Assembly (NCBI GenBank): GCA_000514715.1
Contig: AZWL01000029.1
Location: forward strand, 1 to 64,000
Reading direction: 5' to 3'
DNA: 64,000 nucleotides
From: Streptomyces sp. CNH099
GTDB taxonomy: Bacteria; Actinomycetota; Actinomycetes; Streptomycetales; Streptomycetaceae
Position numbers and translations under genes: made by a program. The notes below the pieces were generated by a model that ran no database searches, was not told where the DNA came from, and saw only the letters and a list, made by a program, of their open reading frames with translations. Shown here piece after piece: positions 15,678 through 23,154 of the stretch (its first letter is position 1; the number at the start of each line of letters is the position of its first letter).

Positions 15678-17029
15678 GCGCCTCCGCCGCCTCCGCCTCC
15701 GCCTCCGCCCCCGCCCTCCGTTCCGGCGGCGGGGCCCGGTCCGTCGGGTTGCGGCTCGGGGCGCTCTTCGGGCCCGCCGTCTTCGGCGTCACCGCCGCCG
15801 GTGTCGCCCTGCCCGACGTGGCCCGCGGGCTCGACGCCTCGCCGACCGCCGCCACCTGGGTGCTCACCGCCCACGCCCTCGCCCTCGGCGTCGGCACCGC
15901 CCTCGCCGGGCGGCTCTCCGACGCCCTCGGCGTGCGGCGCACCCTGGCCGCCGGCGCCGTGGCGCTCGCGCTGGGCGCCGTCGTGTGCCTGCTGGCGCCG
16001 ACCCTCGGGGTGCTCGTCGCCGGGCGGTTCGTGCTGGCCGCCGGGTCCGGGGCGATGACGGCCGGCGCGCTGGCGCTCACCGCGGCCACCGTGCCCGCGC
16101 AGCGCGGGCAGGTGCTCGCCGTCTTCGGTGCCGTCATGGCGGTCTGCTCGGCCGCCGCGACGCTCGCGGGCGGCGTGGTCACGGAGTGGGCCGGCTGGCG
16201 GCCGACGCTCGTCCTGCCCGCGCTCTCCCTCCTCGCCCTGCCGTTCTGCCTGCGCCTCGCGCCCTCGCGCGGCGGCGCGGGCCGCGCGCCCGACCTGCCC
16301 GGCGCCGTGCTGCTCACGCTCACCGCCGCGAGCCTGCTCATCCTCATCCAGTCCACGACGCTCGACCTCCCGCCCGCGGCCGTCGCCGGCACCGCGGCCG
16401 TGCTGCTGGCGGCGGGGGCGGGCTGCGCGGCCCGTACGGTGCGCAGGCCCGCGGGGTTCGTCCCGTACGACCTCGTCCGCGACCCGCTGTTCCGGCGCGC
16501 GGCGGCGACGGGCGCGGGGGTGTACGCGGGGCTGTTCGGCGCGATGTACGCGGTGCCGCAGCTGCTCGTCCGCGAGCACGGCTGGAGCGTCTTCGCGGTC
16601 GGCGGCTGGCTGCTGCCCGGCGCGGTCGCCGGCGCGGGGCTGTCGCGGGCGGCGAGCCGGCTGGGGCCGCGGGCGGCGCGGCTGCCGGCGGCGGCGGGGG
16701 CGTGCGCGGCGGTGCTGCTGGGGGTGGCGGCGGCGAGCGGGGAGCCGGCGGTGCTGGTGGTGGGCACGTCGGCGGTGCTGGCGGCGTTCGCGGTGACGCA
16801 GGTGGTGCTGACCGGCCTGTTGTCGGGGCACCTGGCGCCGGAGCGGCGCGGGGGTGCGCTGTCGCTGCTGAACCTGGCGTTCTTCGTGGGCGGCGGCGCG
16901 GGCTCGGCGCTGGCGGGCGCGCTGGCGGAGGCGGAGGGCCTGACGACGGCGCTGGGGGCGGTGGCGGCGCTGCCGCTGGCGGCGGCGGCCGTGGCGCTGC
17001 GGCTGCGGCGGGACGGCGGGGGTACGTAG
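15674..17029 (+). CDS. MFS transporter coupled to the FAD oxidase
   Basis: This 451-residue MFS protein starts at GTG in a GTGA overlap. It begins with a Ser/Ala tract, then helices LGALFGPAVFGVTAAGVALP, WVLTAHALALGVGTALAGRL followed by a motif A-like SDALGVRRTL, and further helices to the end. There are about 12-14 helices, close to the DHA2 group (ATWVLTAHALALG matches the TWVVTAYLLA region of such pumps). Much of the protein is written in very GC-rich, Ala/Leu-heavy codons. Being co-translated with an oxidase, it probably exports that enzyme's product or substrate; this is inference. An open frame that extends upstream is an artefact of GC bias. Confidence 0.8.
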   Translation: MSASAASASASAPALRSGGGARSVGLRLGALFGPAVFGVTAAGVALPDVARGLDASPTAATWVLTAHALALGVGTALAGRLSDALGVRRTLAAGAVALALGAVVCLLAPTLGVLVAGRFVLAAGSGAMTAGALALTAATVPAQRGQVLAVFGAVMAVCSAAATLAGGVVTEWAGWRPTLVLPALSLLALPFCLRLAPSRGGAGRAPDLPGAVLLTLTAASLLILIQSTTLDLPPAAVAGTAAVLLAAGAGCAARTVRRPAGFVPYDLVRDPLFRRAAATGAGVYAGLFGAMYAVPQLLVREHGWSVFAVGGWLLPGAVAGAGLSRAASRLGPRAARLPAAAGACAAVLLGVAAASGEPAVLVVGTSAVLAAFAVTQVVLTGLLSGHLAPERRGGALSLLNLAFFVGGGAGSALAGALAEAEGLTTALGAVAALPLAAAAVALRLRRDGGGT

Positions 17030-17255
17030 GCGGGGGCGCGGTGGCGGCGCCGGGCGTTGCGGTACGCGGCCGGGGCGCGGCCCGCGGCGCCGGGCCCGCG
17101 GCGCGTGCAGCGGGCCGGCACGCGTCGCGCGGGCGGGGCAGGCAGGGCGCCCGGGGCCACGCCCGGGCGGCAGCCCCCGTACCCCCGCCGCCTATCCCGC
17201 GCACCCCCGCCCCGCGCCGCCGGAGGCCCTGCACGGCCGGCCTCCCGCGCCTCCG

Positions 17256-18245
17256 CTACGGCTCCAGCACCACCTTCCCCACCGTCCCCCGCGACTCCAG
17301 CGCCCGGTGGGCCTCCGCCGCCCGCGCCAGCGGGTAGCGCTGCACCAGCGGCGCCCAGCGGCCCGTCGCCGCTTCCGTCAGCGCCGCCTCCTCCATCCGC
17401 CGCAGCGGGTTGTCGCCGCCGATGCGGCTGAGCCAGTCGGGGCCGAGGACGTTGACCGACGTGATGCCCCGCTCCGCCAGCTCCGCCGCCGTGAACTCCA
17501 GCGGCGCGCCCGACGACCAGCCCAGCACCAGGTGCCGCCCGCCCGGCGCGAGGAGGTCGGCCGCCGCGCGGGCGGCGGGGCCGCCGACGGTGTCGAGGAG
17601 CACGGTGGCGCGGCGGTCGCCGAGGGCGGCGCGTACGTGCTCGGGCCAGGCCGGGTCGGTGTAGTCGGCGGCGGTGTCCGCGCCGAGGTCCCGTACCTGC
17701 GCGACCTTCTCCGGGCCGCCCGCCAGGCCCACGGCGTACGCGCCGACGTTGCGGGCGTACTGGACGAGCAGCGAACCGACGCCGCCCGCCGCCGCGGTGA
17801 CGATCGCGACGTCGTCCGCCGTCACCGCGGCGAAGTGCAGGAACGCCATCGTCGTCCGCCCCGTGCCGATCATCGCGACGGCCTCCGCGGCGTCGAGGGA
17901 GTCGGGCAGCGCGTGCAGCCGCTCGGCCTCGGTGACCGTCAGCTCCGCGTAGCCGCCGGGTACGAGGCCGATGTGGGCGACGACGCGGCGCCCGAGCCAC
18001 TCCGGGTCGACGCCGTCGCCCAGGGACTCGACGGTGCCGGCGACCTCGCGGCCGGGGATCGTGGGCAGGTCGGCGGGGGGCATGGGACCGCCGGTCTCGC
18101 CGCGGCGGAGGGCGGTGTCGAGGAGGTGTACTCCGGCGGCGGCGACGGCGATGCGGACCTGGCCGGGGCCGGGTACGGGGTCGTCGGTCTTCTCGTAGAC
18201 GAGGTTCTCGGCGGGGCCGAAGGCGTGTAGTCGTATGGCGTGCAT
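17256..18245 (-). CDS. Zinc-free quinone oxidoreductase / alcohol dehydrogenase-like MDR protein
   Basis: This 329-residue NADPH-dependent reductase belongs to the medium-chain dehydrogenase family. It starts MHAIRLHAFGPAENLVYE. The NAD(P) Rossmann motif is AIVTAAAGGVGSLLVQYARNVGAYAVGL (about residues 140-170), and the domain ends TVGKVVLEP. No structural-zinc Cys cluster is present, so it is of the quinone reductase/enoyl reductase kind. I prefer the ATG at 18245; a TTG five codons earlier is possible. It is divergent from the pentapeptide gene. The 226-bp gap to the MFS gene (17030-17255) is GC-rich with no gene that I can support. Confidence 0.85.
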   Translation of the reverse strand: MHAIRLHAFGPAENLVYEKTDDPVPGPGQVRIAVAAAGVHLLDTALRRGETGGPMPPADLPTIPGREVAGTVESLGDGVDPEWLGRRVVAHIGLVPGGYAELTVTEAERLHALPDSLDAAEAVAMIGTGRTTMAFLHFAAVTADDVAIVTAAAGGVGSLLVQYARNVGAYAVGLAGGPEKVAQVRDLGADTAADYTDPAWPEHVRAALGDRRATVLLDTVGGPAARAAADLLAPGGRHLVLGWSSGAPLEFTAAELAERGITSVNVLGPDWLSRIGGDNPLRRMEEAALTEAATGRWAPLVQRYPLARAAEAHRALESRGTVGKVVLEP

Positions 18246-18346
18246 GGGACCAGGGGACAACGTGAACAGCGCTTCAGGTCAAGCGCGGGAGCCGCGCCGT
18301 GCCGGACGGCCGCCCGTTGTCAGTGGGGTGCGTCACGATGGGGCGC

Positions 18347-19075
18347 ATGACGCGGCGGAAGGCGATCAGGGTGCCGAGGCGGCCGGAGGTGCGGCTGCCG
18401 GAGGCCCTCGGGGAGTACGGCGGCGGGGGCGGCGCCGGTGCGGACGGCGACGCCGGGGCGTACCGGGCGGCGGATCTGGAGCCCGACGGGGACTACGACG
18501 CGCTGGAGTTCACCGGGCTCGACCTGACGGGGGCGGACGGCGCGGGCGCGCGCTTCCTGGACTGCGCGCTGCGCCGCTGCGTGCTGGACGCGGCGCGGCT
18601 GCCGAACGCGCGGCTGATCGACTCGGTGCTGGCGGAGGTGCGCGGCGCGGGCACGGACCTCGCGGGGGCGACGCTGCGGGACGTGGAGCTGACGGACACG
18701 CGGCTGGGCGGCGCGCAGCTGCCCGGGGCGACGCTGGAGCGGGTGGTGGTGCGGGGCGGCAAGGCGGACTTCCTGAACCTGCGCGGGGCGCGGCTGACGG
18801 ACGTCGTGTTCGAGGACTGCGTGCTGGCGGAGCCGGACTTCGGCAACGCGCGGCTGGAGCGGGTGGCGTTCGAGGGCTGCGCGGTGCAGCGCGCGGACCT
18901 CTCGGGCGCGCGGCTGACGGACGTGGACCTGCGGCGCGCCGCGGAGCTGACCCTCGACCGCGGCGTGGACCGCCTGGCGGGCGCGGTGATCAGCCCGGAC
19001 CAGCTGCTCGCCCTGGCCCCGGCCTTCGCGGCGCAGGTGGGGGTGGCGGTCCGGGCGGTGGACGACCGCGACTGA
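18347..19075 (+). CDS. Pentapeptide-repeat protein
   Basis: This protein of about 242 residues starts MTRRKAIRVPRRPEVRLPEAL; an ATG three codons earlier and a GTG further up are also possible. After a Gly-rich stretch the main body (about residues 60-205) is a right-handed beta-helix of A(D/N)LxX repeats, for example LDLTGADGAGARFLDCALRR, TDLAGATLRDVELTDTRLGG and QRADLSGARLTDVDLRR. Some members mimic DNA and protect gyrase, but this one is assigned only by fold. The last 40 residues form a helical cap. It converges on terD with a bidirectional terminator between. Confidence 0.85.
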   Translation: MTRRKAIRVPRRPEVRLPEALGEYGGGGGAGADGDAGAYRAADLEPDGDYDALEFTGLDLTGADGAGARFLDCALRRCVLDAARLPNARLIDSVLAEVRGAGTDLAGATLRDVELTDTRLGGAQLPGATLERVVVRGGKADFLNLRGARLTDVVFEDCVLAEPDFGNARLERVAFEGCAVQRADLSGARLTDVDLRRAAELTLDRGVDRLAGAVISPDQLLALAPAFAAQVGVAVRAVDDRD

Positions 19076-19105
19076 GCTGCGGAACCGAGTTCTGACCGGA
19101 CCCGA

Positions 19106-19138
19106 AGAGCCCGGCCGCGCTGGGCGCCACCGGGCTCT
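19106..19138. terminator. Bidirectional terminator between pentapeptide gene and terD
   Basis: AGAGCCCGG and CCGGGCTCT form a perfect 9-bp stem with a 15-base loop between two convergent genes. A further stretch of repeated TACGTGCG units (19141-19185) follows before the terD stop. Confidence 0.65.
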
Positions 19139-19190
19139 CGTCGTACGTGGGTACGTGCGTACCTGCGTACGCGCTACGTGAGCGTCCGCG

Positions 19191-19766
19191 TCAGACGTTG
19201 ACGCCGAAGTCCTGGGCGATGCCCGTCAGGCCCGAGGCGTAGCCCTGGCCCACCGCGCGGAACTTCCACTCCGCGCCGTTGCGGTACAGCTCGCCGAAGA
19301 CCATCGCGGTCTCCGTCGCCGCGTCCTCGGACAGGTCGTAGCGGGCGATCTCCGTGCCGCCGTCCTGGTTCACGACGCGGATGAACGCGTTGCGCACCTG
19401 GCCGAAGCTCTGGCTGCGGGACTCGGCGTCGTAGATCGAGACCGGGAAGACGATCTTGTCGATCTCCGGCGGCAGCCCGGCGAGGTTGACCTTGATCTGC
19501 TCGTCGTCGCCCTCGCCCTCACCGGTGACGTTGTCACCGGTGTGCTCGATCGTCTGGTCCGGCGACTGCCGGTTGTTGAAGAAGATGAAGTGCTGGTCGG
19601 AGAAGATCTTGCCTTCGGCGTTCACCGCGATCGCGCTGGCGTCGAGGTCGAAGTCGACCCCGGTGGTGGTGCGGACGTCCCAGCCGAGTCCGACCGTGAC
19701 GGCGGTCAGCCCGGGGGCTTCCTTCGTGAGCGAAACGTTGCCGCCCTTGGACAGGCTTACGGGCAT
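19191..19766 (-). CDS. terD: TerD-family stress protein
   Basis: This 191-residue cytosolic calcium-binding protein of the tellurite/stress family starts MPVSLSKGGNVSLTKEAPGL. It contains the characteristic VTVGLGWDVRTTTGVDFDLDASAI and the acidic Ca-binding motifs DFDLD, GDNVTGEGEGDDE and IYDAESRSQSFGQV. It ends VGQGYASGLTGIAQDFGVNV. The length is the family norm. In Streptomyces, TerD proteins affect differentiation and calcium responses. The coding strand has AGGAGGGGA just before the ATG, a very strong ribosome site consistent with high expression. It is a single gene divergent from arfB. Confidence 0.95.
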   Translation of the reverse strand: MPVSLSKGGNVSLTKEAPGLTAVTVGLGWDVRTTTGVDFDLDASAIAVNAEGKIFSDQHFIFFNNRQSPDQTIEHTGDNVTGEGEGDDEQIKVNLAGLPPEIDKIVFPVSIYDAESRSQSFGQVRNAFIRVVNQDGGTEIARYDLSEDAATETAMVFGELYRNGAEWKFRAVGQGYASGLTGIAQDFGVNV

Positions 19767-19954
19767 GGGGAGTCCCCTCCTGGTTCTGGCTCCACGTGCC
19801 GGAGCCCTCTGCTACGAGCCTCGACCTTCTACGAGCCTCAACGCCGGTGTGCCCTACCCGGTTCCACGTACCGTACGCCCTCACTTCCGGCCACTTCCGG
19901 GCGGGAGACAAACCCGCGTGACAGGTCGAACGCCTGCGCGGGACCATGGGAGGC

Positions 19955-20386
19955 ATGTCCGGTCCCTACCGCATCCGCGGCTCGGTCGTCCTGCCGGAGG
20001 CCGAGCTGGTGTGGCGTTTCTCCCGTGCCTCGGGGCCCGGCGGGCAGCATGTGAACACCAGCGACACCCGGGCGGAGGTCCGCTTCGACCTCGCGCGCAC
20101 GCAGGCGCTGCCGCCGGTGTGGAAGGAGCGGGCGCTGCGGCGGCTCGCGGACCGGCTCGTCGACGGGCAGGTCGTGGTGCGGGCGGGCCGGCACCGGTCG
20201 CAGTGGCGCAACCGCGAGGCGGCCGCCGTGCGGCTGGCCGCGCTGCTGGCGGAGGCGACGGCGCCGCCGCCCGCGCCGCGGCGGAAGCGGAAGGTCCCGC
20301 GGGGCGTCAACGAGCGCCGGCTGCGGGAGAAGAAGCAGCGGTCGGACGTCAAGCGCGGCCGTACGGGCCGCGGCTGGGGCCAGTGA
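19955..20386 (+). CDS. arfB: Alternative ribosome-rescue peptidyl-tRNA hydrolase ArfB (YaeJ)
   Basis: This 143-residue class I release-factor-like protein lacks codon-recognition domains. The catalytic GGQ lies in FSRASGPGGQHVNTSDTR (about residues 26-40). The basic C-terminal tail (RRKRKVPRGVNERRLREKKQ and on) is the part that enters the empty mRNA channel of stalled ribosomes. The order beta core, GGQ loop and Lys/Arg tail matches ArfB exactly. The start may be ATG 19955 (MSGPYRIRG) or 9 bases upstream. Confidence 0.93.
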   Translation: MSGPYRIRGSVVLPEAELVWRFSRASGPGGQHVNTSDTRAEVRFDLARTQALPPVWKERALRRLADRLVDGQVVVRAGRHRSQWRNREAAAVRLAALLAEATAPPPAPRRKRKVPRGVNERRLREKKQRSDVKRGRTGRGWGQ

Positions 20387-20403
20387 CGGCTCCGGCTGCC
20401 CGC

Positions 20404-20943
20404 TCAGCCCAGCGTCCGGTACCGCCCGCGGAAGTACACCAGCGGGCTCCCGTCCGAACTCGGCTGCGCCGCGCTCAGCACCCGCCCGATGACCAGCGTG
20501 TGGTCCCCCGCCACCACCCGCTGCTCCGTCCGGCACTCCACCGTGGCCAGCGCCCCGCCGACCAGCGCGCAGCCCGTCACCGGACCCCGGGTGTACGGGA
20601 TGTCGTCGAACAGCAGCCGGTCGCTGATCCGCCCCTTCATCGCGAACCGCCCGGCGATGTGCCGCTGGCTCTCGGAGAGCACCGAGGCCGCCCACTCCTC
20701 CCGCTCGGTCAGCAGGTCGTCCATGCGGGAGCCGTTGCGCACGCTGACCATCGCCAGCGGGGGGTCCAGGGACACCGACAGGAACGCGGTCGCCGTCATC
20801 CCCACGTCCTCGCCGTCCAGTCCGGGGTCCGGGTCGTACGCCGTGACCAGCACCACGCCCGCGGCCAGCCGGCTCATGGCCGCCCGGAACTCCTCGTCGC
20901 TCACCCCAACAGGATGGGCCACCGTTTGCGTCTCATGCAGCAC
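20404..20943 (-). CDS. Flavin reductase-like (RutF/HpaC family) protein
   Basis: This 179-residue flavin reductase domain protein starts MLHETQTVAHPVGVSDEEFR. It shows the fold's landmarks: MSRLAAGVVLVTAYD, GMTATAFLSVSLDPPLAMVSVRNGSR (FMN-binding region), WAASVLSESQRHIAGRFA, and GDHTLVIGRVLSAA near the end. It supplies reduced flavin to a monooxygenase or acts alone. No monooxygenase is adjacent. It is divergent from the diguanylate cyclase with a 323-bp shared upstream region that contains the Crp-like and BldD-like sites. Confidence 0.88.
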   Translation of the reverse strand: MLHETQTVAHPVGVSDEEFRAAMSRLAAGVVLVTAYDPDPGLDGEDVGMTATAFLSVSLDPPLAMVSVRNGSRMDDLLTEREEWAASVLSESQRHIAGRFAMKGRISDRLLFDDIPYTRGPVTGCALVGGALATVECRTEQRVVAGDHTLVIGRVLSAAQPSSDGSPLVYFRGRYRTLG

Positions 20944-21126
20944 GCCCCCGACCGTAACGGGACCGGTCGGGCGCGGGCATCGGGCCGAGGGCGGATCGGA
21001 GTCCTAGGTCCCCGTGCCGTGCGGCCCGGCCCGGAGTCCCGTACGATCCACGGTTCCACCCGGCGTGAACGCCCCGCCGGCCCGCGCGCGGCGCTTTGCC
21101 GCGCGCCGGTTAACACCTCTCCATCC

Positions 21127-21142
21127 TGTGACTTGAGTCACA
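21127..21142. promoter_or_regulatory. Perfect Crp-type palindrome upstream of cdgB
   Basis: TGTGACTTGAGTCACA has the exact TGTGA-N6-TCACA form of a CRP site and fits the looser GTG-N6-GNCAC form that I recall for Streptomyces Crp. It lies 125 bp upstream of the cyclase start, in the region shared with the divergent flavin reductase gene. Confidence 0.65.
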
Positions 21143-21157
21143 GAGAGCATCGAATGT

Positions 21158-21171
21158 TGACCCTGTGTACC
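21158..21171 (+). promoter_or_regulatory. Candidate BldD box upstream of cdgB
   Basis: TGACCCTGTGTACC matches the BldD consensus tnACnc(A/T)GnGTnAn at every fixed position except the final A. It sits 96 bp before the start codon. The S. coelicolor cdgB gene is a known BldD target, which supports the reading. Confidence 0.6.
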
Positions 21172-21266
21172 CGCCGAAGAGCTGCCTGTGATTCAGTGGC
21201 GGTGTCGTTGGTGAAATTCCACGCGGGGGGCTCCCGCCGAGGTCGGGGCGAGACGGGAGGGCAGGT

Positions 21267-22970
21267 ATGGAGACGGAGGCCGAGCCTTACGTAAAGCTGG
21301 CGAGCCTGCGCCGGCTGCATCAGGTCCTCGCGGACCTCAACCAGACGCGCAGTCTTGCCGACACGCTCCAGAGCGTCGCGGACGGGCTCGTGGCCCTCGG
21401 CTACGAGGTGTCCGCGGTGAACCTCGTACGGCCCGACGGCGACCTCGTCGTCGCCGCCGTCGGCGGCGATCCCACCGCCGAGGCGCTCATGGCCGGCCGG
21501 GTCGGCCCGCGCGAGGCGTGGGAGCGCCGGCTCCGCATGGGCGTCGAGTGGGGCGAGCTGCGCTACATACCCCACAGCGAGGGCTGGGTCCTCGACGACG
21601 ACGAGGTCCCGCAGACCCACCCCGTCGTCCCGCCGCCCTCCGCCCCCGGCGACTGGGCCACCGGCGACCGGCTCCTCGCCCCGATCTACGACGCCGGCCG
21701 CGAGCTGCTCGGCGTGCTCTCCGTCGACAAGCCGGTCAACGGCCGGGTGCCCACCCCCTGGGGCCGCGAGGCGCTGCAGATGTACGCCTCGCAGGCCGCC
21801 ATAGCGATCACCAACGCCCGGCTCCGCGCCAACATGCAGCGCGCGCTGGTGCGCCTGGAGCGCGAGCAGCAGGCGCTGCGCGCCAGCGAGGAGAGCTTCC
21901 GCCAGGCCTTCGAGTACGCGCCCAGCGGCATGGCCGTCGCCGAGATGGGCGGCGACGACCACGGCCGGCTGATCCGCACCAACGACGCGCTGTGCCGGCT
22001 CCTCGGCCGCGCCCCCTCCAGCCTCCGCCGGCTGTCGTTCTCCGACCTCGTCCACCCCGAGGACGTCGGCACCCTGCTGCGCACCTTCGCCGAGGGCGGC
22101 CGGGCCGAGCTGCGCCTCGCCCGCCGCGACAACGGGTACGTGTGGGTGAGCCTGCGCAACTCGGTGGTGGCCGACGCCGCCGACGGCCCGCGCTACCTCC
22201 TCACCCACGTCGAGGACATCGAGGAGCGCAAGCGCCACGAGGCGCAGCTCGCGCACCGCGCCAGCCACGACTCGCTCACCGGCCTGCCCAACGCCGCCGA
22301 GCTGCGCGCCCGGCTCACCGCCCGGCTCTGCGACCGGCCGCCGGAGCTGTACACCGGCGCCGTCCGCCACTCCGCCGCCGGCCTGCCGGGGCCGCGCGGG
22401 CGGGCCATCGTCGGCGCCGGCGCCGGACCGGGCCCCGGCGACGTCGACACCAACGGCCACAGCTTCGGCGCCGACGGCGCCGAGGAGCACCAGTGGGCCG
22501 GCCCCGGGCCGTACGAGCACCACGTGCACGCGATGACCCCCGCGGGCGGTGCCGGGGACTCCGCGGGCAAGGGGCTCGCGGTGCTCTTCTGCGACCTCGA
22601 CGGCTTCAAGTCCATCAACGACCGCTTCGGGCACAAAACCGGCGACGCCGTGCTCATCGCCGTCGCGCAGCGGCTGACCGGCGCGGTCCGCGACGGCGAC
22701 ACCGTCGCGCGGCTCGGCGGCGACGAGTTCGTGGTGCTGGCCGACGGCCTCACCCCCGGCGGCGCCGAGGACCTGGCGGTGCGGCTGCGGAACGCGATCA
22801 TCCCGCCGATCCGGGTCGACGGGCGGGCCGTGCGCGTCGGCGCGAGCATCGGCACCGGCTGGGCGGTGTGCGGGATGTCGACCGAGGAGATCCTCAGCTC
22901 CGCCGACCAGTTGATGTACCGGGAGAAGCGGGCCCGTTCGCAGGGCCGTTCCCACCGCCGGGCCGGCTAG
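21267..22970 (+). CDS. cdgB: GAF-PAS-GGDEF diguanylate cyclase, CdgB-like
   Basis: This 567-residue protein makes c-di-GMP, which in Streptomyces holds BldD as a repressing dimer and delays sporulation. A GAF domain spans about residues 12-185 (SLADTLQSVADGLVALGYEV, LLAPIYDAGRELLGVLSVDKP). A PAS domain follows at about 205-325 (SFRQAFEYAPSGMAVAEM, YLLTHVEDIEERKRHE). The GGDEF domain contains LFCDLDGFKSINDRFGHKTGD and LGGDEF near 482. An RDGD lies exactly five residues before GGDEF, so the product-inhibition I-site is present. A Gly/Ala/His-rich insert of about 80 residues splits the GGDEF domain after LTGLPNAAELRARL. No EAL domain is present. GGGAGGG precedes the ATG. Order and position match CdgB of S. 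coelicolor. Confidence 0.9.
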   Translation: METEAEPYVKLASLRRLHQVLADLNQTRSLADTLQSVADGLVALGYEVSAVNLVRPDGDLVVAAVGGDPTAEALMAGRVGPREAWERRLRMGVEWGELRYIPHSEGWVLDDDEVPQTHPVVPPPSAPGDWATGDRLLAPIYDAGRELLGVLSVDKPVNGRVPTPWGREALQMYASQAAIAITNARLRANMQRALVRLEREQQALRASEESFRQAFEYAPSGMAVAEMGGDDHGRLIRTNDALCRLLGRAPSSLRRLSFSDLVHPEDVGTLLRTFAEGGRAELRLARRDNGYVWVSLRNSVVADAADGPRYLLTHVEDIEERKRHEAQLAHRASHDSLTGLPNAAELRARLTARLCDRPPELYTGAVRHSAAGLPGPRGRAIVGAGAGPGPGDVDTNGHSFGADGAEEHQWAGPGPYEHHVHAMTPAGGAGDSAGKGLAVLFCDLDGFKSINDRFGHKTGDAVLIAVAQRLTGAVRDGDTVARLGGDEFVVLADGLTPGGAEDLAVRLRNAIIPPIRVDGRAVRVGASIGTGWAVCGMSTEEILSSADQLMYREKRARSQGRSHRRAG

Positions 22971-23015
22971 TGGGGCGGGTACGGGCCGCGGAGCCGGCCG
23001 CGCCGGGGCCGCGGG

Positions 23016-23049
23016 TTGTCCACAGGGGCGCGTCGTGGCTTCGTCCACA
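23016..23049 (+). promoter_or_regulatory. Pair of DnaA-box-like sequences
   Basis: TTGTCCACA at 23016-23024 is the preferred Streptomyces DnaA box, and TCGTCCACA at 23041-23049 is a permitted variant. Both are in the same orientation, 25 bp apart. They lie in the 184-bp gap before the CBM-like membrane protein gene. There is no AT-rich unwinding element, so this is not an origin. Confidence 0.45.
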
Positions 23050-23154
23050 GTCGGCCGGAGGAACGCTCGGGCACTGCTCCGGACGGGGTAGGCTCGCCCT
23101 CTGGCCGGCGATTCGCCGGACCGGACGCAACGCCCACCAGGGAGTGAGAGGGAG

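Noticed and set aside
14345..18000. Long minus-strand frames (828 and 949 codons) opposite the FAD oxidase and MFS genes
   Set aside because: They are compositional shadows: mostly Arg/Ala/Pro/Gly runs without domains, overlapping well-supported genes.
12632..18245. Secondary-metabolite biosynthetic cluster
   Set aside because: An FAD oxidase, MFS pumps and a LuxR regulator are present, but there is no PKS, NRPS, terpene or RiPP core gene in the window.
21127..21142. BldD box at the perfect palindrome
   Set aside because: The AC...GT spacing is 4 bases rather than the 5 of the BldD consensus; the palindrome fits a Crp site instead. The nearby 21158 sequence fits BldD.
23016..23049. Chromosomal replication origin
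   Set aside because: There are only two boxes, with no AT-rich region and no dnaA or dnaN genes. Streptomyces origins carry many boxes.
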